Position numbers and translations under genes: made by a program
Part shown: positions 33,204 to 47,479 of the stretch, one piece after another
Position numbering within the stretch: the first letter of the stretch is position 1
Layout: the number at the start of each line of letters is the position of its first letter
The notes under the pieces: generated by a model
The model's input: only the letters and a program-made list of their open reading frames with translations
What the model was told of the DNA's origin: nothing
The model's database searches: none
DNA from: Talaromyces rugulosus
Taxonomy: Eukaryota > Ascomycota > Eurotiomycetes > Eurotiales > Trichocomaceae
Direction of reading: 5' to 3'
DNA: 64,000 nt
Assembly (NCBI RefSeq): GCF_013368755.1
Contig: NC_049561.1
Location: forward strand, 3,224,001 to 3,288,000

Positions 33204-34373
33204 GTTGAGTTTGTGCTAGTACGTAGGACTTAGTGGTTCGTAGTAAGTTGAGTGGTTGTGATGGTTCTGCATACGGATGATGAGCGGTGCATTGGTGCAT
33301 TATTTCCCCGCCCAGAGAGCTGTCCACCTCCACACAGCTCCCTGCTTGTATGCACCATGATGGCGCATGACGGCAAAGGTTGATACAGTAGTCTAGTTGA
33401 TTAATTAAGTTTACAGCAGAGTTTGATGACAGCAATAATCGTAATAATAATAGATACGCTGTTTCGCAGAATATTGTGGAGTGAAAGAATCTTTGTGGTG
33501 AATAACTATACTCCGTAGACTCGAGTCGCGACTCGCTAGCCACAGTATTATTATCAAATAAACCAACGCCAACGCCAAAAGCAGGGAAAATCGCACCACT
33601 GTGTCATGGCATGGAGTGAATTCCTGAAGCGTGAAGCGATCGACGCATACGGGGGGGATCCCGCGGCGTCGCAAAGCAGTCTCGCATGCTGGCAGCAGGA
33701 CAAGCTCCAAGCGAGTACATGACAGCGAGTCAATGGCGTGAACCAAGGCGATGGCGCGGAACTAGTGCGCAAACCGTGCATCAGGCCAGCAAATCTGGTG
33801 CAAATCGTGAGGTGTTAGCGCCTGCAAGAGCAGAGAGACTCGAGAGAGAGGGTGGCAGCGACCAAAGTGGCCCCGGTCGCTAGCGCGGCCCCGTGACTCG
33901 GGCTCCTGCCTCCTCCTTCTCCACCTCCACTCCTTGTCGACTCGGCATTCATATTCATCAATCGTATTATTTTTATTGCTGTTATTTGCTCGGTATTATC
34001 TGACCCCGTCGACCTGGTTTCTGTATCCTCTCGACATTCACACACACCGCCATCGCGCTTCTATCGAATTGCTTGGCCTCGGAACCCGTCGCTCGTCCCA
34101 TCTCCGTCGCTTCCGTTTGCTCGCTCCATCACGTTTCACCAGCATCAAGACACCTCGCTCGGATGACCTGGCGTAATGCCATGATCGTCCACTGAAATGA
34201 CACCGTCAAACACGATTGCATCGGTGTAGGCTCAAACTGGACGCCCAGTTGGTTCTGCACGTCGACTCTCCTAGTTGAGAGATACATACACATACATACA
34301 TATTCCATATTCCATATTCCGTATACCCCAGTGTTTTGGTCTCACTTATTGTCGATATCATCATACCTCAAAA
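33204..34373. other. Divergent promoter region between cyclophilin and RING genes
   Basis: 1.17 kb without a convincing gene. Pyrimidine-rich tracts at about 33900-34150 look like the long 5' untranslated region of the RING gene. An ATTCCATATTCC-type short repeat lies at 34300-34321. Open stretches on the minus strand (33411-33781) have no supporting features. Confidence 0.5.
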
Positions 34374-35659
34374 ATGGCAACTGCGACACAATCCAGTACC
34401 AGCGCCGCCACGTCCGGTAGTGACAGCGGTGGAGGGGGAGGAGGTCCAAGCAGTTCGCCGCTTCTCTTCTTTGTCGCTCTTGGATTTGGTGTTGTTTTTA
34501 CAAATTTATGGTATGTGACTAATACTGTTTCTCTATGATTTATCCCTGGCAGAGGCTTACATGACATCGCTGCAATAGGATCATCGTCGGCGTCAAGTAC
34601 TGTTTTCGATATAACCAACGGAATCGGCAACTGCGCAACGAAGAGTCCGGAGAGCCGATTGATTTGACGAACGTGCCGAGAACTCACAGAAGACGAAGAG
34701 AAAAGAAACTGATGTCGATGGAGGACGTGAATGAACGGTTCCCATTGATGAAATATAAAACATGGCGCGCTTCCCGTGTCGACGAGGGCCTGCCTAGCGA
34801 AGGCGGCATAGTTGCGCCTTCGAGTAGGCCGCAGACGCCAAAGGCAGGCCAGGAAGAACATGTCGATGTTGTCGACTCTTTACCACACGATACGGCTTCT
34901 ACAAAAGACCACGAAACCGAGTCCTCCGATCCCACAGCACCAAACCGCAGTTCTGTCGTGACGGCAGACGAAAAAGTACAAACCCCAGAAAACCCTTCTA
35001 CCGACAAATCCACCACCCTACGAGCGGATTCCCTCGATCGCCCTTCAATGGAACGAATGGCATACGAAGATACCGATGGCCCCATCCAAACAGCGCTGCC
35101 AGCCGAATTACTACCCAGTCCCGGAGATTCTTGTGCAATTTGCCTGGATCTTATAGAGGACGACGACGATGTACGCGGTCTCACATGTGGTCACGCCTTT
35201 CACGCATCCTGCGTGGATCCTTGGCTCACGAGTCGTCGCGCATGCTGTCCCCTGTGCAAAGCTGATTATTATATTCCAAAACCACGGGCCGAAGGAGCTG
35301 CAGAAGCTACCCCCGAAAATGAACGATTTGGACGTCGTGCCGCTGGTCGGTCTGCTACGTTGTCATCTCCTCAGCAAGTGCTCATCGCAGGCCGCATCAA
35401 CCCTTTCAGATCACGATCGATATTCCCCAGACCCGTTGCCATCCAAGAGACGACTCCCCAGACTCGGAATTCGAGAACTGGCACTCGGCCCTCGGCTTCT
35501 ACGAACGGCCAACAAAATTCAACTCCCTCATCAGTCTTTTCTTCATTAAGAACCAGACTTAACATATTCAACCGCCCTCAACCCTCTACCACTGCAGCTC
35601 CCGGTGAGCCCAATCCCACTCCTCGCCAGCTAGAAGCCGGCACAGCAACCGCATCTTAG
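34374..35659 (+). CDS. RING-H2 membrane E3 ubiquitin ligase
   Basis: Exons 34374-34510 and 34579-35659 give 405 residues. A Ser/Gly-rich N terminus is followed by one transmembrane helix ([13 protein letters not shown], residues about 30-50), then a basic cytosolic segment, a Ser/Thr-rich linker and a complete RING-H2 finger at about residues 230-275 (CAICL ... [14 protein letters not shown] ... CCPLC). The Ser/Thr-rich tail is probably disordered. TM plus RING-H2 marks a membrane-anchored E3 ligase that transfers ubiquitin from E2 to membrane or trafficking substrates; the substrate is unknown. All eight zinc ligands are present. Confidence 0.9.
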
Positions 35660-36191
35660 GTGCATAAATGGAGATTGCACCCGATGCGTTTATCTTTTTT
35701 GATCTTTTTTTGAATATGACGTTACGTTATTACACTTCTCATCATCAAAGTTGCTCATACTTGAATAAGAATGGAGTTTGTTTTTTTGCTACTTATTTTT
35801 TTTAACACAATGCATGCATGTTTTCATCGGGGGAGGAGCTCTTTTTTGTTTATTTCATTCCAATTTTTGGACCATGTATTGAGTCACATATTCTATCACA
35901 AGTCTGTTTCTCATTGCAACAACCACCCCTCTTTTTTTTTTTAAACAAGAATACCTAGTTTAGGAGTTCGCCTGGAGTTCGGAAACATTCTCGCTCGTGG
36001 CTAACGAATCCGAATCTGAATATACTGGCAGTTTTCAATTCGTCCATACATGTAACAAGTACATAAATAAGTAACAGTTGTAGTCTGCTCTCAATAGGCA
36101 ACATTCAATAATAATACGCCGTATTGTAATTCAAAATAGTAATATATCAACAGAAATCCAGAAACTACAGAGACACAAACATGCTAATTAA
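35660..36191. other. Intergenic between two convergent genes
   Basis: T-rich and A-rich 3' flanks of the RING gene and the Vps3844 gene. Nothing else is seen. Confidence 0.5.
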
Positions 36192-37558
36192 CTAATTAGC
36201 ACCCCCCTTTGGAGCATTCACGCCCGCGTTGATGACACTAGGTAGCTCCTGTTGCCCAACACTAAACAACATACTTATTCCAGCACCTACAGCTAGTATA
36301 GCAAGGATCGTGATCGAGGCAAGCAAGAAGAAAGGTATACTGATATCCTGCTTTTGGCACGCCGCGCCTCCCCATTGAACAGTGCGGATGCTTCCGTCGG
36401 CATTCTCAACCTTGGTTTGCCCGCATCGGCAGGCGAAGCACTCGTCGTCCTTTTTGGAGCCGGATTTGAGGTAGCACGATCCGTGGCCGGAGCAGTCCTT
36501 TGTCGAGGATGAGCAGGAGCTATTGGATGCGTAGCAGACTGGTAGCAAGGCTGAGGGGAGGTCGGATCCCTTTGGGGCTCGTACGGTCTTGTCGACAAGT
36601 GTCGAGCGTTTTCCAATGAATTTGTTGTCGTTTCGGGAAGGTCGGTTTGAGCTGACTTCAGGGAGAAGCAGGTATGTCTGTTCTGGAGCATTGAAAAGCT
36701 CAGAGGCAAGGTTTATGAATTTTTCGACCGCGGTTTGGTCTTTGGTTTCCTTCTATAAATTAGGTGTCAGAGAGAGTTTTCAAACTGACGAATGGTCAAA
36801 ACATACCTTGAAGGTCATCTTTAGAATTCCTCTGTTGTCGTCATTATTGTGCCAAGAGTCAACCGAGAAAGATGGGAGACGAGCAAGTGTTTCTGCGTGA
36901 GATGTGCTCAAGGCGGCTCCTCCCATGTATCTATTTAAACAAGCTTGAAGCTCCTAGTAACCGATCAGCAAAGATACGCGGACAGAGATAAACTCGCACA
37001 AGTCACGTACGCGGCTGCTGGACACCTGAAGCTTAGCATCAGTCGCTGCCTCATAGGTGCATTGTTTCTGACTCCAGACCGACTTTGACTCGGAAGTGAG
37101 GATGCTTTCGAGCATGGAAGTGCCCAAAGAATCCGAGGAGACGCGGGGGATTCGCAGCGAGGAGGAAGTCGAAGGCTGGATGGCACCTAGATCACGAATT
37201 CATGAGCAAATGGGCTGCGACCCAAGTGTGACGAGACAAGCTCACCCGTCTCCTTAGTTAATCCTTCGATAATAACAAGCAGCTTTTCCTGGCTGCTGTG
37301 TGGTTCGTCAAATAGGCTGTTTTGTTCCCCTCCATAGCTGTTCAGTAGCTCCAAAGCGGATTCGTCAAGAACTGCGCTGGCTGCGAAATCGGTCGACCGC
37401 ATTCGCTGTTGCAATAAAATCTGGGCGGAATCTTCGTTGACAGAAGCATGAGTCTGCGCGTTCGCGGTTTCCGAGTCGAAGATAAATATGCTCCCATCGG
37501 TTGCTGCAGTGGCCACTGCTGCCAGGGAGGCCACCAGAAGCCTTGAGATATGCCACAT
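36192..37558 (-). CDS. Vps3844 (DUF3844) domain ER/endomembrane protein
   Basis: Four exons, 37558-37246, 37186-37011, 36953-36807 and 36752-36192, join in frame to 398 residues. A signal peptide (HISRLLVASLAAVATAATDG) leads into a luminal region with SIFIFDSETANAQTH. The C-terminal part holds a compact EGF-like cysteine pattern (CSGHGSCYL ... CFACRCG), one transmembrane helix (FFLLASITILAILAVGAGI) and a short tail. This is the domain order of the Vps3844/DUF3844 family, annotated as vacuolar-sorting or ER proteins of filamentous fungi; the molecular role is unclear. Introns are 59, 57 and 54 nt. It is divergent from the next gene with 426 bp between starts. Confidence 0.88.
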
Positions 37559-37984
37559 CGTGAGGTGTGAGTTTAAGCGAACACAAGCATAGTATGGACC
37601 ATAGATTTCTCAAAAAACAATGGGCGCTCTGTCTTTTTGCAAGTTAAGACAGGCTCCTCCTTATGCTTGTTGGGCTGGATGTCAAGATCGAGACGCTAGC
37701 TGTTCCTCGCGGCATTGACCGTTATCCGCGCGCGTCACGTGAGATAAGTCCAGTCTCAACCGGCATTGACAAAACATTCGAAACCATCCTTTTCGTTTCC
37801 CTCTGCCATCGATTGATTTCTGACTTATTGGATGACTATTCCCTGCTGGGTGACATACCGGAGAAGGTTCACTCTCAATGCGTCGGGTCAACGCCTTTCG
37901 CCATTTTCGACTGGACTTTCGCCAATGTCGGACGTATTCTCAGGGTCGAATATTTAATACCCAGCAAGTACGACTGAGAAAGCC
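37559..37984. promoter_or_regulatory. Divergent promoter region
   Basis: 426 bp between the starts of the Vps3844 gene and the plus-strand gene at 37985. No specific binding motif can be assigned. Confidence 0.4.
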
Positions 37985-39293
37985 ATGGATCAGGTACAAA
38001 CCCTCTTCTTTCTTTTTATTTTGTCCTCTTCTAACTGGCTTAGGCGATTTGCGACTACCTGCCTGGTTTACGGCGCAGCCTTTCATCTTTGGACCTCACT
38101 AGTATACCTACAATTCGATAGCGAGATCACACAGAGTTCCACCGAGGATCATGTCGCTCAAAAGGGAGGCACAACCGATGAAATTGACGCTTCTTACTCG
38201 GAAGAAGAAAATGCCTCGTTCATACCGTTGAGCTGGCCTCGGCTCTGTGATGGTGAGCTGTATGCCTACACAGATCCAGAATGGAAAGCCTTTGCAGAAG
38301 TCAGGAAAGACGTAAAAGGCTTGCATAAGATAAAGAGTGTGTCCTTCTTTTCTTTTTCCATAGAATTAGCCCGAAAGATACTGACTAGCTTTTTAGCGGA
38401 GCTTTTACAGATTGCTAGCAAAAGATTAGCAGCCGTCCCGGAATGTATAGATCTCTTCGGATCTGATCTGAAAGTTGGCCAGGAATGGTTGCTGCCTTTC
38501 TTTCCATATCGTGCTCCTCCTCATTATGAAAGATATGGGTAAGTCCTTCAGCGTTGCCTAAACACATGGATCTAGTTTGACGCTTTATAGCTTGGAGATT
38601 TCAGACACTGAGATAGCCCTGGTTTCACAATCTATGCGTCCCGAAGATGGAGATAAAATGTGGAAAGCATTAATCCCCCTGGCCGTCGCGTCGGCTACAT
38701 TTAAAGGCCTGTCAGTTTTATACCGCAGGAAGATGGACCGAATGCAAAACTTTTTGGGAGTCAACGATGCGACATCCAGCACCGATGAGGCTATAAAGGG
38801 AGTGGCTCGTTTGACTGTCAAATCTGGTTCAAAACCCAAGACTTCCAATTTACTAGATTTTTCAGAGTGGGAAATGCTGAATGCAAACCCGGCTGAGAAC
38901 AAACCACCGGCGGCGGCGACAACGGCGACAACGGCGACGACAGATAAACCCGCCCGGGAGTACCCAGCTAAGCTGCCTGCACTTATTTCCATGTTGCAAA
39001 ACGTCCCTTTCCCGGACTTCAACCGGGGTTCTGATATGCATTTAGCCATGCTTGCATTCAAGCGGCACTTGTGGAGAGCTGCGCGTCGACATAAAACTAT
39101 TCCGAAACGTGGCGTCTTTTACTTCAGTGGCCCTGTGAGCGTGAAAGGGCCCCTGGGTGAATGTAGAGTGGACGTACGCGCTGAATACGACCCGTCTAAG
39201 AAAAAGTTTACTGGTCTGTGGTTTAGGCTCAGAGATGTCACGTTATACACCCAGGACGCACTTGCGACTCCTCGCTTTGACGAGGATGGCTGA
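37985..39293 (+). CDS. Membrane-anchored protein of unknown function
   Basis: Exons 37985-38336, 38397-38538 and 38576-39293 give 403 residues in frame. The N terminus is hydrophobic (TLFFLFILSSSNWLRR, then CLVYGAAFHLWTSLVYL), so the protein is probably anchored in a membrane. An acidic stretch, a helical middle region (KTELLQIASKRLAAVPECI) and a C-terminal beta-rich segment follow (VFYFSGPVSVKGPLGECRV, then YDPSKKKFTGLWFRLRDV). That C-terminal pattern resembles small mitochondrial membrane proteins with a conserved 'GP.G.C.V' strand, but I cannot name the family. Intron 2 is only 37 nt (GTAAGT...ATCTAG), close to the lower limit. Intron 1 is 60 nt, in frame and without a stop, so retention is possible. 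Confidence 0.78.
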
Positions 39294-40043
39294 GCGGTCA
39301 TTCCGACAAGCAATTATTAATTGACAACTGTCGTGTTCGAGGGTTTCCAGTGGAAGATATCCAAACGCAGTACGGAGCCAGACCAATTAATCGCTCAATC
39401 GCTCGTCCTGATCTTATTTATTACCTGTCTCAAAGGGCAATGGTAGTATTAGAATGACGGTAAATCGACACTGCCTTTCTACATGAACCTATGACTCCGC
39501 TGGTCCCATTCTGAATTCAGGGGCTATTTGAACGGATCATGTCCATCTTTCTTTCGGCTCAAAAGACTATCTCGGGAAAACTATACCCTTTTCTTTTTTT
39601 TTTAAATTCAAGGCCTGACGATTCCGGTTTTAGATAGAAATTCTGCAGCCACACCTGTATTTTCATATTCATTTCCATATTGCTTGTCAAGTGTACATAT
39701 TATATACCAATCAATACGTTTGTTGCTCTATCTTTTTATCAATTGGTGTGAATATCCATGAGTGTTGTGCAATAAAAACTGCAAATGTCGACATCCCTCC
39801 AAAAGTCCAAATGACGTTGCAATGACTATATTATTGTGGCCCATGGTTAATATTAACCTGTGGTATCAGCGCAAACTAAGCACAACTAGTATGACAAGCT
39901 AGACAAGCTAGATCATCTATGATGCAAACTTAGTCAGCTTTGCTGTTGCTTTTACTTATTAGAACGTGGTTTACCCCTCCAGACGTGTGATCTATCAACA
40001 CTTGCCGCTACCAAAAAAACAACAAATAACAACAACCAGGAAA
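39294..40043. other. Intergenic, nothing recognised
   Basis: 750 bp between two plus-strand genes; AT-rich in its second half. It would contain the 3' end of the upstream gene and the promoter of the downstream one. Confidence 0.5.
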
Positions 40044-40934
40044 ATGTCGCTTCCACCAAAATTCCACGGCCAGAAACTGGTGGCTGGAGATGTAGCGCCT
40101 TCGCCGCATACTCTTGAATTATGTGAGTGGGGTGCTTTTTTTGCCAACTACTCCAGTATACAAGAAGATACTAACACATATACCTCTCTCATTGCAGACC
40201 TCGATTACGTTTGTCCTGTCAGTGGCACTTGTAAAAAACTCATGTATTCAATCAATGGGCGTCTTTCTAATGCAGAAAAAAAAAATAGTTTTCGGCCAAG
40301 CTGTTCCGTACTTTCTATCATGACGTGAAACCGATCATCGCCGAAAAGTATCATACCCGACTGCAGGTGATATTCAAGCAACAAATCCAACCGTGGCACC
40401 CTTCGTCAACGCTGGTCCATGAAGCAGCAGCCGCCGTTTTGAAACTGGCCCCCGAGAAATTCTGGGAGTTTAGCGACGTTCTTTTCAAGAAACAGACGGA
40501 CTTTTTCGATCTCAGTGTCGTAAATGAAACTCGCAACGAGACATACAAGCGCCTCGCGGCACTGGCTGCCAGTGTCGGGGTCGACAGTGAAAAGGTCTTC
40601 CAGCTGTTGGCCATAGTACCCCAGGGAGGAGAGAGCTTGAACTCAGGAAACGGGGTGACGAACGATATCAAGTTGATGATTAAAGTGACTTTACCAGAAT
40701 CTCTCACACTGGCAAAAAAGTTTGTTTCTGACACATAAGCAGGCAAATCGAGTTATCGGTGTTCATGTGTCCCCAACGGTCTTTTTCGACGTGAGTAGTG
40801 CCAGCTGTCAACGCCAAATCGTAACCTCGGGTGAATACTAACTGCATCTTGAACAGGGCATAGAAGAAAGAAGTATCAGTAGCAGCTTCTCTGCTGCTCA
40901 GTGGGATGAATGGCTTCGTAACAACGTGGCATGA
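40044..40934 (+). CDS. DsbA-like thioredoxin-fold protein
   Basis: Five exons, 40044-40122, 40198-40217, 40289-40684, 40740-40790 and 40857-40934, give 207 residues. The product is a soluble thioredoxin-fold protein of the DsbA/thioredoxin_4 type common in filamentous fungi. The motif after the first strand is LDYVCPFSAKLF, so only one cysteine (CPFS) remains where DsbA has CxxC; a glutathione-transferase-like or chaperone role is as likely as disulphide oxidation. Further family blocks are QQIQPWHPSSTLVHEAA, FWEFSDVLFKKQ, and VHVSPTVFFDG with the cis-proline. Exon 2 is only 20 nt. The acceptor of intron 3 is an AAGCAG tandem (NAGNAG), so isoforms with or without one Gln are possible. Confidence 0.85.
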
Positions 40935-41137
40935 AAATCAATCGGGCACGCCGCCAATTGCAATTATGACATGATGTATGGGTTAACTGATAGCAATCCA
41001 ACGCGGAGCCTCTTGTAAACCATTTAGAAGAGGCCACAGATATTCTAATCAATATCTTACTGTTCCCTGACCACCCCGGTAAGGTCACTGACCATGGAAC
41101 CCACAACGTAAAAGGAAAGAAGGACGTTAAGTGGCCT

Positions 41138-41725
41138 CTACTGATTTTGACTGTCAGGAGGAGGCTGGTAGTTGATGGGTCGCCTAGACAAGACAAGTCA
41201 GTAATGCAGTGGGAATTACTCTGGCGTGATTCTTACTTGAACAGTAGGATGTGTGGCTCTGGTTCGTGAACTTCATAATGTTCCCAGCCGAGACTCTGAG
41301 GGTGTCGCGTGAGTATAACAGAAAAAGTATAATGGGCCCTCCAGTACATACTTGTGTGATACCAAGGCTACGCCATTCTTCTTCCCAGAGCAATTTCAGA
41401 GTGCCCTTGGAAGTGTCGAAATAGTCGGGAGGAATGGATTTGAGCATATTTTTGGGTAACTGGACATGGCGATATTCATATTCGCTGTCGGAATATCTGC
41501 AAGGAAAAAAGAAGAAGAAACAATCAAAAAATTAGCACAATGCTACTAATCAATTATTTTCGTCTTCTTCGTCCCTCATTTTTTCCCTCATTTTTCTCCA
41601 CGGTGGGGGTGTACATACCGGGCGGAATAATGGATGTGGTCAGCAAACTCTCTTAGTTTGTCCTGCTCCTTGTCCAGTAGCGCGCGAGGCCTCTTGTTGC
41701 GCCTGGTAACGTCGATGGCTGCCAT
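41138..41725 (-). CDS. cks1: Cyclin-dependent kinase regulatory subunit Cks1
   Basis: Small CDK-binding subunit that helps phosphorylated substrates dock on Cdk1, acting in nucleus and cytoplasm. Exons are 41725-41619, 41496-41352, 41295-41237 and 41183-41138, giving 118 residues. Hallmarks are present: [17 protein letters not shown], the [20 protein letters not shown] block and the beta-hinge [13 protein letters not shown]. The family's anion-pocket residues (Arg in SARY, Ser in WRSLG, Trp in GWEHY, Arg in FKRP) are all there. Introns are 122, 56 and 53 nt. The frame is open far upstream of the ATG, but no family feature lies there. It is divergent from the bromodomain gene. Confidence 0.95.
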
Positions 41726-42148
41726 GGTTGGAGAGAGGATACGTGGAGAGAGAGAAAAGAGGAAGAAGAGAAAAAGGCCGTCAGGAACCAGAACTAATTG
41801 AGGGAACGCGGAGAGGGGAAGGAAGCAAAGCAAAACAAAACAAACATGGACGCAGTTGGAGACAGTGCGCCAGAAGCGCATCCGTTTTGGGACTAGTGGC
41901 GCGGATAAGGTTTGGCGCAGTCCATAACGGACTTCGCGAAGGCGCGTCCTACTACGAAAAGCCACGGCGAGTGCGACTACGACTACGACTACGACTGCTG
42001 CTACTCCTCTCGCTCTCTTGGATCGAATTCGCTGCTCCCTACTCCCGTGTCTGAATTGCCTTTGTTTGTTTGTTGCCTCCCATCGTCGCCGCAGCCAGAC
42101 GCGCTTTCTGTCACCGTCCGAGCTCTTCCGCCTTGCTGTCGCGGTAGG
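41726..42148. promoter_or_regulatory. Divergent promoter region of cks1 and the bromodomain gene
   Basis: 423 bp between the two start codons. A short GACTAC tandem repeat occurs at about 41974-41996 and purine-rich stretches at 41728-41800. No specific factor site can be assigned. Confidence 0.45.
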
Positions 42149-44552
42149 ATGAGCGCAAAACGCAGGGTCGCATCTGTGGGCTCGTCGGAGCCGCTGACAC
42201 ATGGGTCGAAGCGGCGGAGAGTATCGGTGAGTCTTTGTACCAGCGAGCTGGGGGCAGGAAACTGCCTGGGGCATGGCGTGCGCGGCGTGGTCTTGCTTCC
42301 CACCATGTGCTTTCAACACCAGTTTTTTTTTATGTCAATCCATACTAATGCATTGTTCTGTGTAGGGTGGAGAATCGCCCGATATCGAAACCCCACAAAC
42401 GACGACAGAGGCTGGCTTGAAGTTGATGGCCCACATCAGACAATCTACGGACAAGAAGTATGAGCCGTGACACTTCCCATTAAGCCAAATCACTAACAGC
42501 TATCTGACTCAGTGGACGCCTCATTGCCACAAACTTCATCGAGTTGCCCGAAAAGGTACGTGTGTTAAATATACCGGAGGAATAGGACTAACCTAGATGA
42601 CAGAGGCGACACGCGGACTACTACAAAATCATTACGCTCCCGATTTCCCTAGAGACTGTGGAAGTAAGAACTCCCAATTCTTCGCAATTTTTGATATTAG
42701 AATCTGCAACCGAAGCTAACAAACAACCCCCAAAACAGGACAAGTTGAAGAAGCATGGATACAACAATCTTTCTGCAGTCGAAGGTGACCTAAAGCGCAT
42801 GGTCACCAATGCCAAAAGGTACAATGACAAGAATTCTGTCATTTTCGCCGATGCAGAACGCATACGGAAGATGCTCTCCAACACGATGCCGAAAATCAAC
42901 CCAGCATACAAGGACCCCAAGTATACCGCGGTCCCAACTCCACTTCCTGAAGAGGTCTCGGAGAATGGTAACCATGCCGACCCTGATGGTGAAACAAACC
43001 AGGAAGAAGAGGATCCCATTTCTACTCAAGCTTCTCAGGCCGCTGAAGGCGACCAACAAGAGGAGAGTTTCGAGGGTGACTCCATACAGCTGGCTCAAGA
43101 TAAGATATTATCGGAAATGATCCACTTAAAAGACCCAGAGTACGTGAAGTTTATTTACAAATTTCTCTTGATCTATCCCACATTCCACATGCTAACCCTT
43201 CTTAGAGGACAAGAAGTTGGATCTCCTTTTGTCAACAAACCGGACAAGGTATTATACAAAGACTACTATGATTTCATCCAGCATCCGGTGTCTCTGCGAA
43301 GCATCCTAAAACAAGTTCGTGGAATCGAAGGGAGAAAGCCCCATAGTCACAAGACTGCATTTCCAACATGGCAATCATTTGCAGAGGAAGTAGACTATAT
43401 CTGGCACAATGCCCGGGAATTCAACGAAGACGACAGTGAAATTGTGATATTTGCTAACTACCTGGAGGTACGTTTTTTCTCTCTCTCTCTGATTTGCAGG
43501 CTTGGATTTAACTAACCCTCGTTTGTGCAGGCCCATTTTCAGCGGCGTATAGCTGAAGCCAAAAGTGTAGTGCCTGATATGCCGCAAGAGAGCGCCGGGG
43601 AAGACAACCCGCGCATCAAATTGAAAATCAGCTCAAGCAGGACGCCGGATCCATCTCAGAAATTGACCTTGAAGTTTTCTGGCCAAAGACTATCTTCAGC
43701 TGAAGACAAGGCGCAAGCATCGGATTCTGCTGATGGTGAATCTCTTCACGGCCAAAAAGAAGCGCTTCAGGGTGCAATAGGAGCTTCGCCAGCAAGAGGC
43801 TTGCGGAAATCAATTGGGGCCAGCCCTGCAAGTGCAATGCGTTATTCAACACCTTCTCACCCCGTGGCGAACGCCTCGGCCGTAAACAGTGGCCTACCCA
43901 TCTCGTTCCACGGTGACACTCCGACGAATGCAAATATTGCGCCTATATCGCCTTCTCAACTGCCGTTACCCTCAGCGGCTCCTGGCAGTTTTCCACTTCC
44001 CAAAGTCAGCGATTCATGGCTTAATGCAACACGGCCTTTGAACAACGGGTTCCAATCGATCAGGCGAAAAGCAGATCAAGGTAGGTCAAAGTCGCCCATC
44101 ATTTGCATAACAAGTCCAAGCTCATGCATGAACCTCTAGACATTTCCGACGCTTTGATCAAGAACATGACCATAAAACTTCACCCAAGCCTTGGACTTCA
44201 AAGTAACTTTCGGATGGACCTACCAGCCTCAGCGCTCGTGCGCCAACAATCATTTGTTGTCACCCTCCCTGCATCTCACAACTTTCTGTCTTTGGCGCTC
44301 GAGATTGCCAGCAGCACAGCAGAGAGACGCACGCGCTTGATAGCTTTGGCTGGGCCCCATAGAGCCCCGCTGGCTCCGCACACCCATTCGGCGTCGACTG
44401 AGCCAGTGTACGACATCAAACTGTCGCCTGGTCTGACCAAAATTGATTTCCAAATTGCCTCGCAACGATTGACCGACCAGGACGAAACCCCGGCCCACGA
44501 GACTAAGAAAGAGTTTGAGCGGCTCACCGTATTCTTCCGACTGCTTCATTAG
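42149..44552 (+). CDS. Tandem-bromodomain protein, RSC-complex (Rsc4-like)
   Basis: Eight exons (42149-42226, 42366-42457, 42513-42555, 42604-42663, 42739-43148, 43206-43467, 43531-44080, 44140-44552) give 635 residues. Bromodomain 1 spans about residues 45-130 (GRLIATNFIELPEK, RRHADYYKIITLPISLE, KRYNDKNSVIFADAERI). After an acidic linker, bromodomain 2 (about 160-260) has PDKVLYKDYYDFIQHPVSL and IWHNAREFNEDDSEI, with the acetyl-lysine-binding Asn in both. A Ser/Pro-rich region and a C-terminal beta-rich domain (LIKNMTIKLHPSLGL ... LPASHNFLSLALEI) follow. Two bromodomains plus this tail match fungal Rsc4 of the RSC nucleosome remodeller, which reads acetylated histones. Intron 43149-43205 is 57 nt, in frame and without a stop. 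Confidence 0.88.
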
Positions 44553-45076
44553 AGGGCTGGAAGGGGGGGTAAGAATGTTCAAAAGCACATGTACCTGTAG
44601 AGCAATATCAGTGGCTTAAGGCGATTGTTTTTGTGCGTGCCGATTCAGGGTGTATGTTAGTTAGTATTACGGGCGAAGGTTCTATCTATATAGTGGTCTA
44701 TACTAGACGACTACCTGGATATACAATGATCAACGATCAATGGCTGATATAATAATATCGATCCATAGTAATTAGTTAATAATGAATGCTTTGTTATTGC
44801 TTAGAGCGGCTAAGTGTTTGCCTCAGGCACGCACCGGCTCTTAGCGCCACCGCCGCCCACGGTTAATTTTTTTTTTTTTTTTTTTTTTTGTTAAGCCAGT
44901 ATCGTGCTTGGTGGGGACGACCCAGAAAAGGCGGTAGCAAATTTTCTACCTTCCTTTAAAAACTTGCCATCCCCACCTCTTTCTTAGCCTGCACATATCG
45001 ATTTTTTTCCCCTTATCACCCCTCTCTCAAGCAAAAGCCTGCCTTCGTTAGGGTCGACTTAGCACACCTATTAGCC
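44553..45076. promoter_or_regulatory. Promoter and 5' UTR region of the Hsp70 gene
   Basis: Contains a 23-nt T run at 44867-44889, two CCCCT motifs at about 45010-45024 and one GAAGGTTC (heat-shock-element-like half pair) near 44676. These motifs are short and could be chance. The 3' end of the bromodomain gene is also here. Confidence 0.4.

Positions 45077-47479
<2,403 letters not shown>

Noticed and set aside
33411..33781. Minus-strand frames upstream of the cyclophilin gene
   Set aside because: They are low in complexity, have no domain, and lie in a divergent promoter region.
40300..40330. Apparent +1 frameshift in the DsbA-like gene
   Set aside because: Choosing the intron 40218-40288 (GTCAGT...AAATAG, CTAAT branch site) gives CPFSAKLFRTFYHDV in one frame, so no lesion is needed.
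41588..42319. 243-codon frame extending Cks1 far upstream
   Set aside because: Family members start at the inner ATG; the extension is 5' UTR read in frame and overlaps the divergent bromodomain gene.
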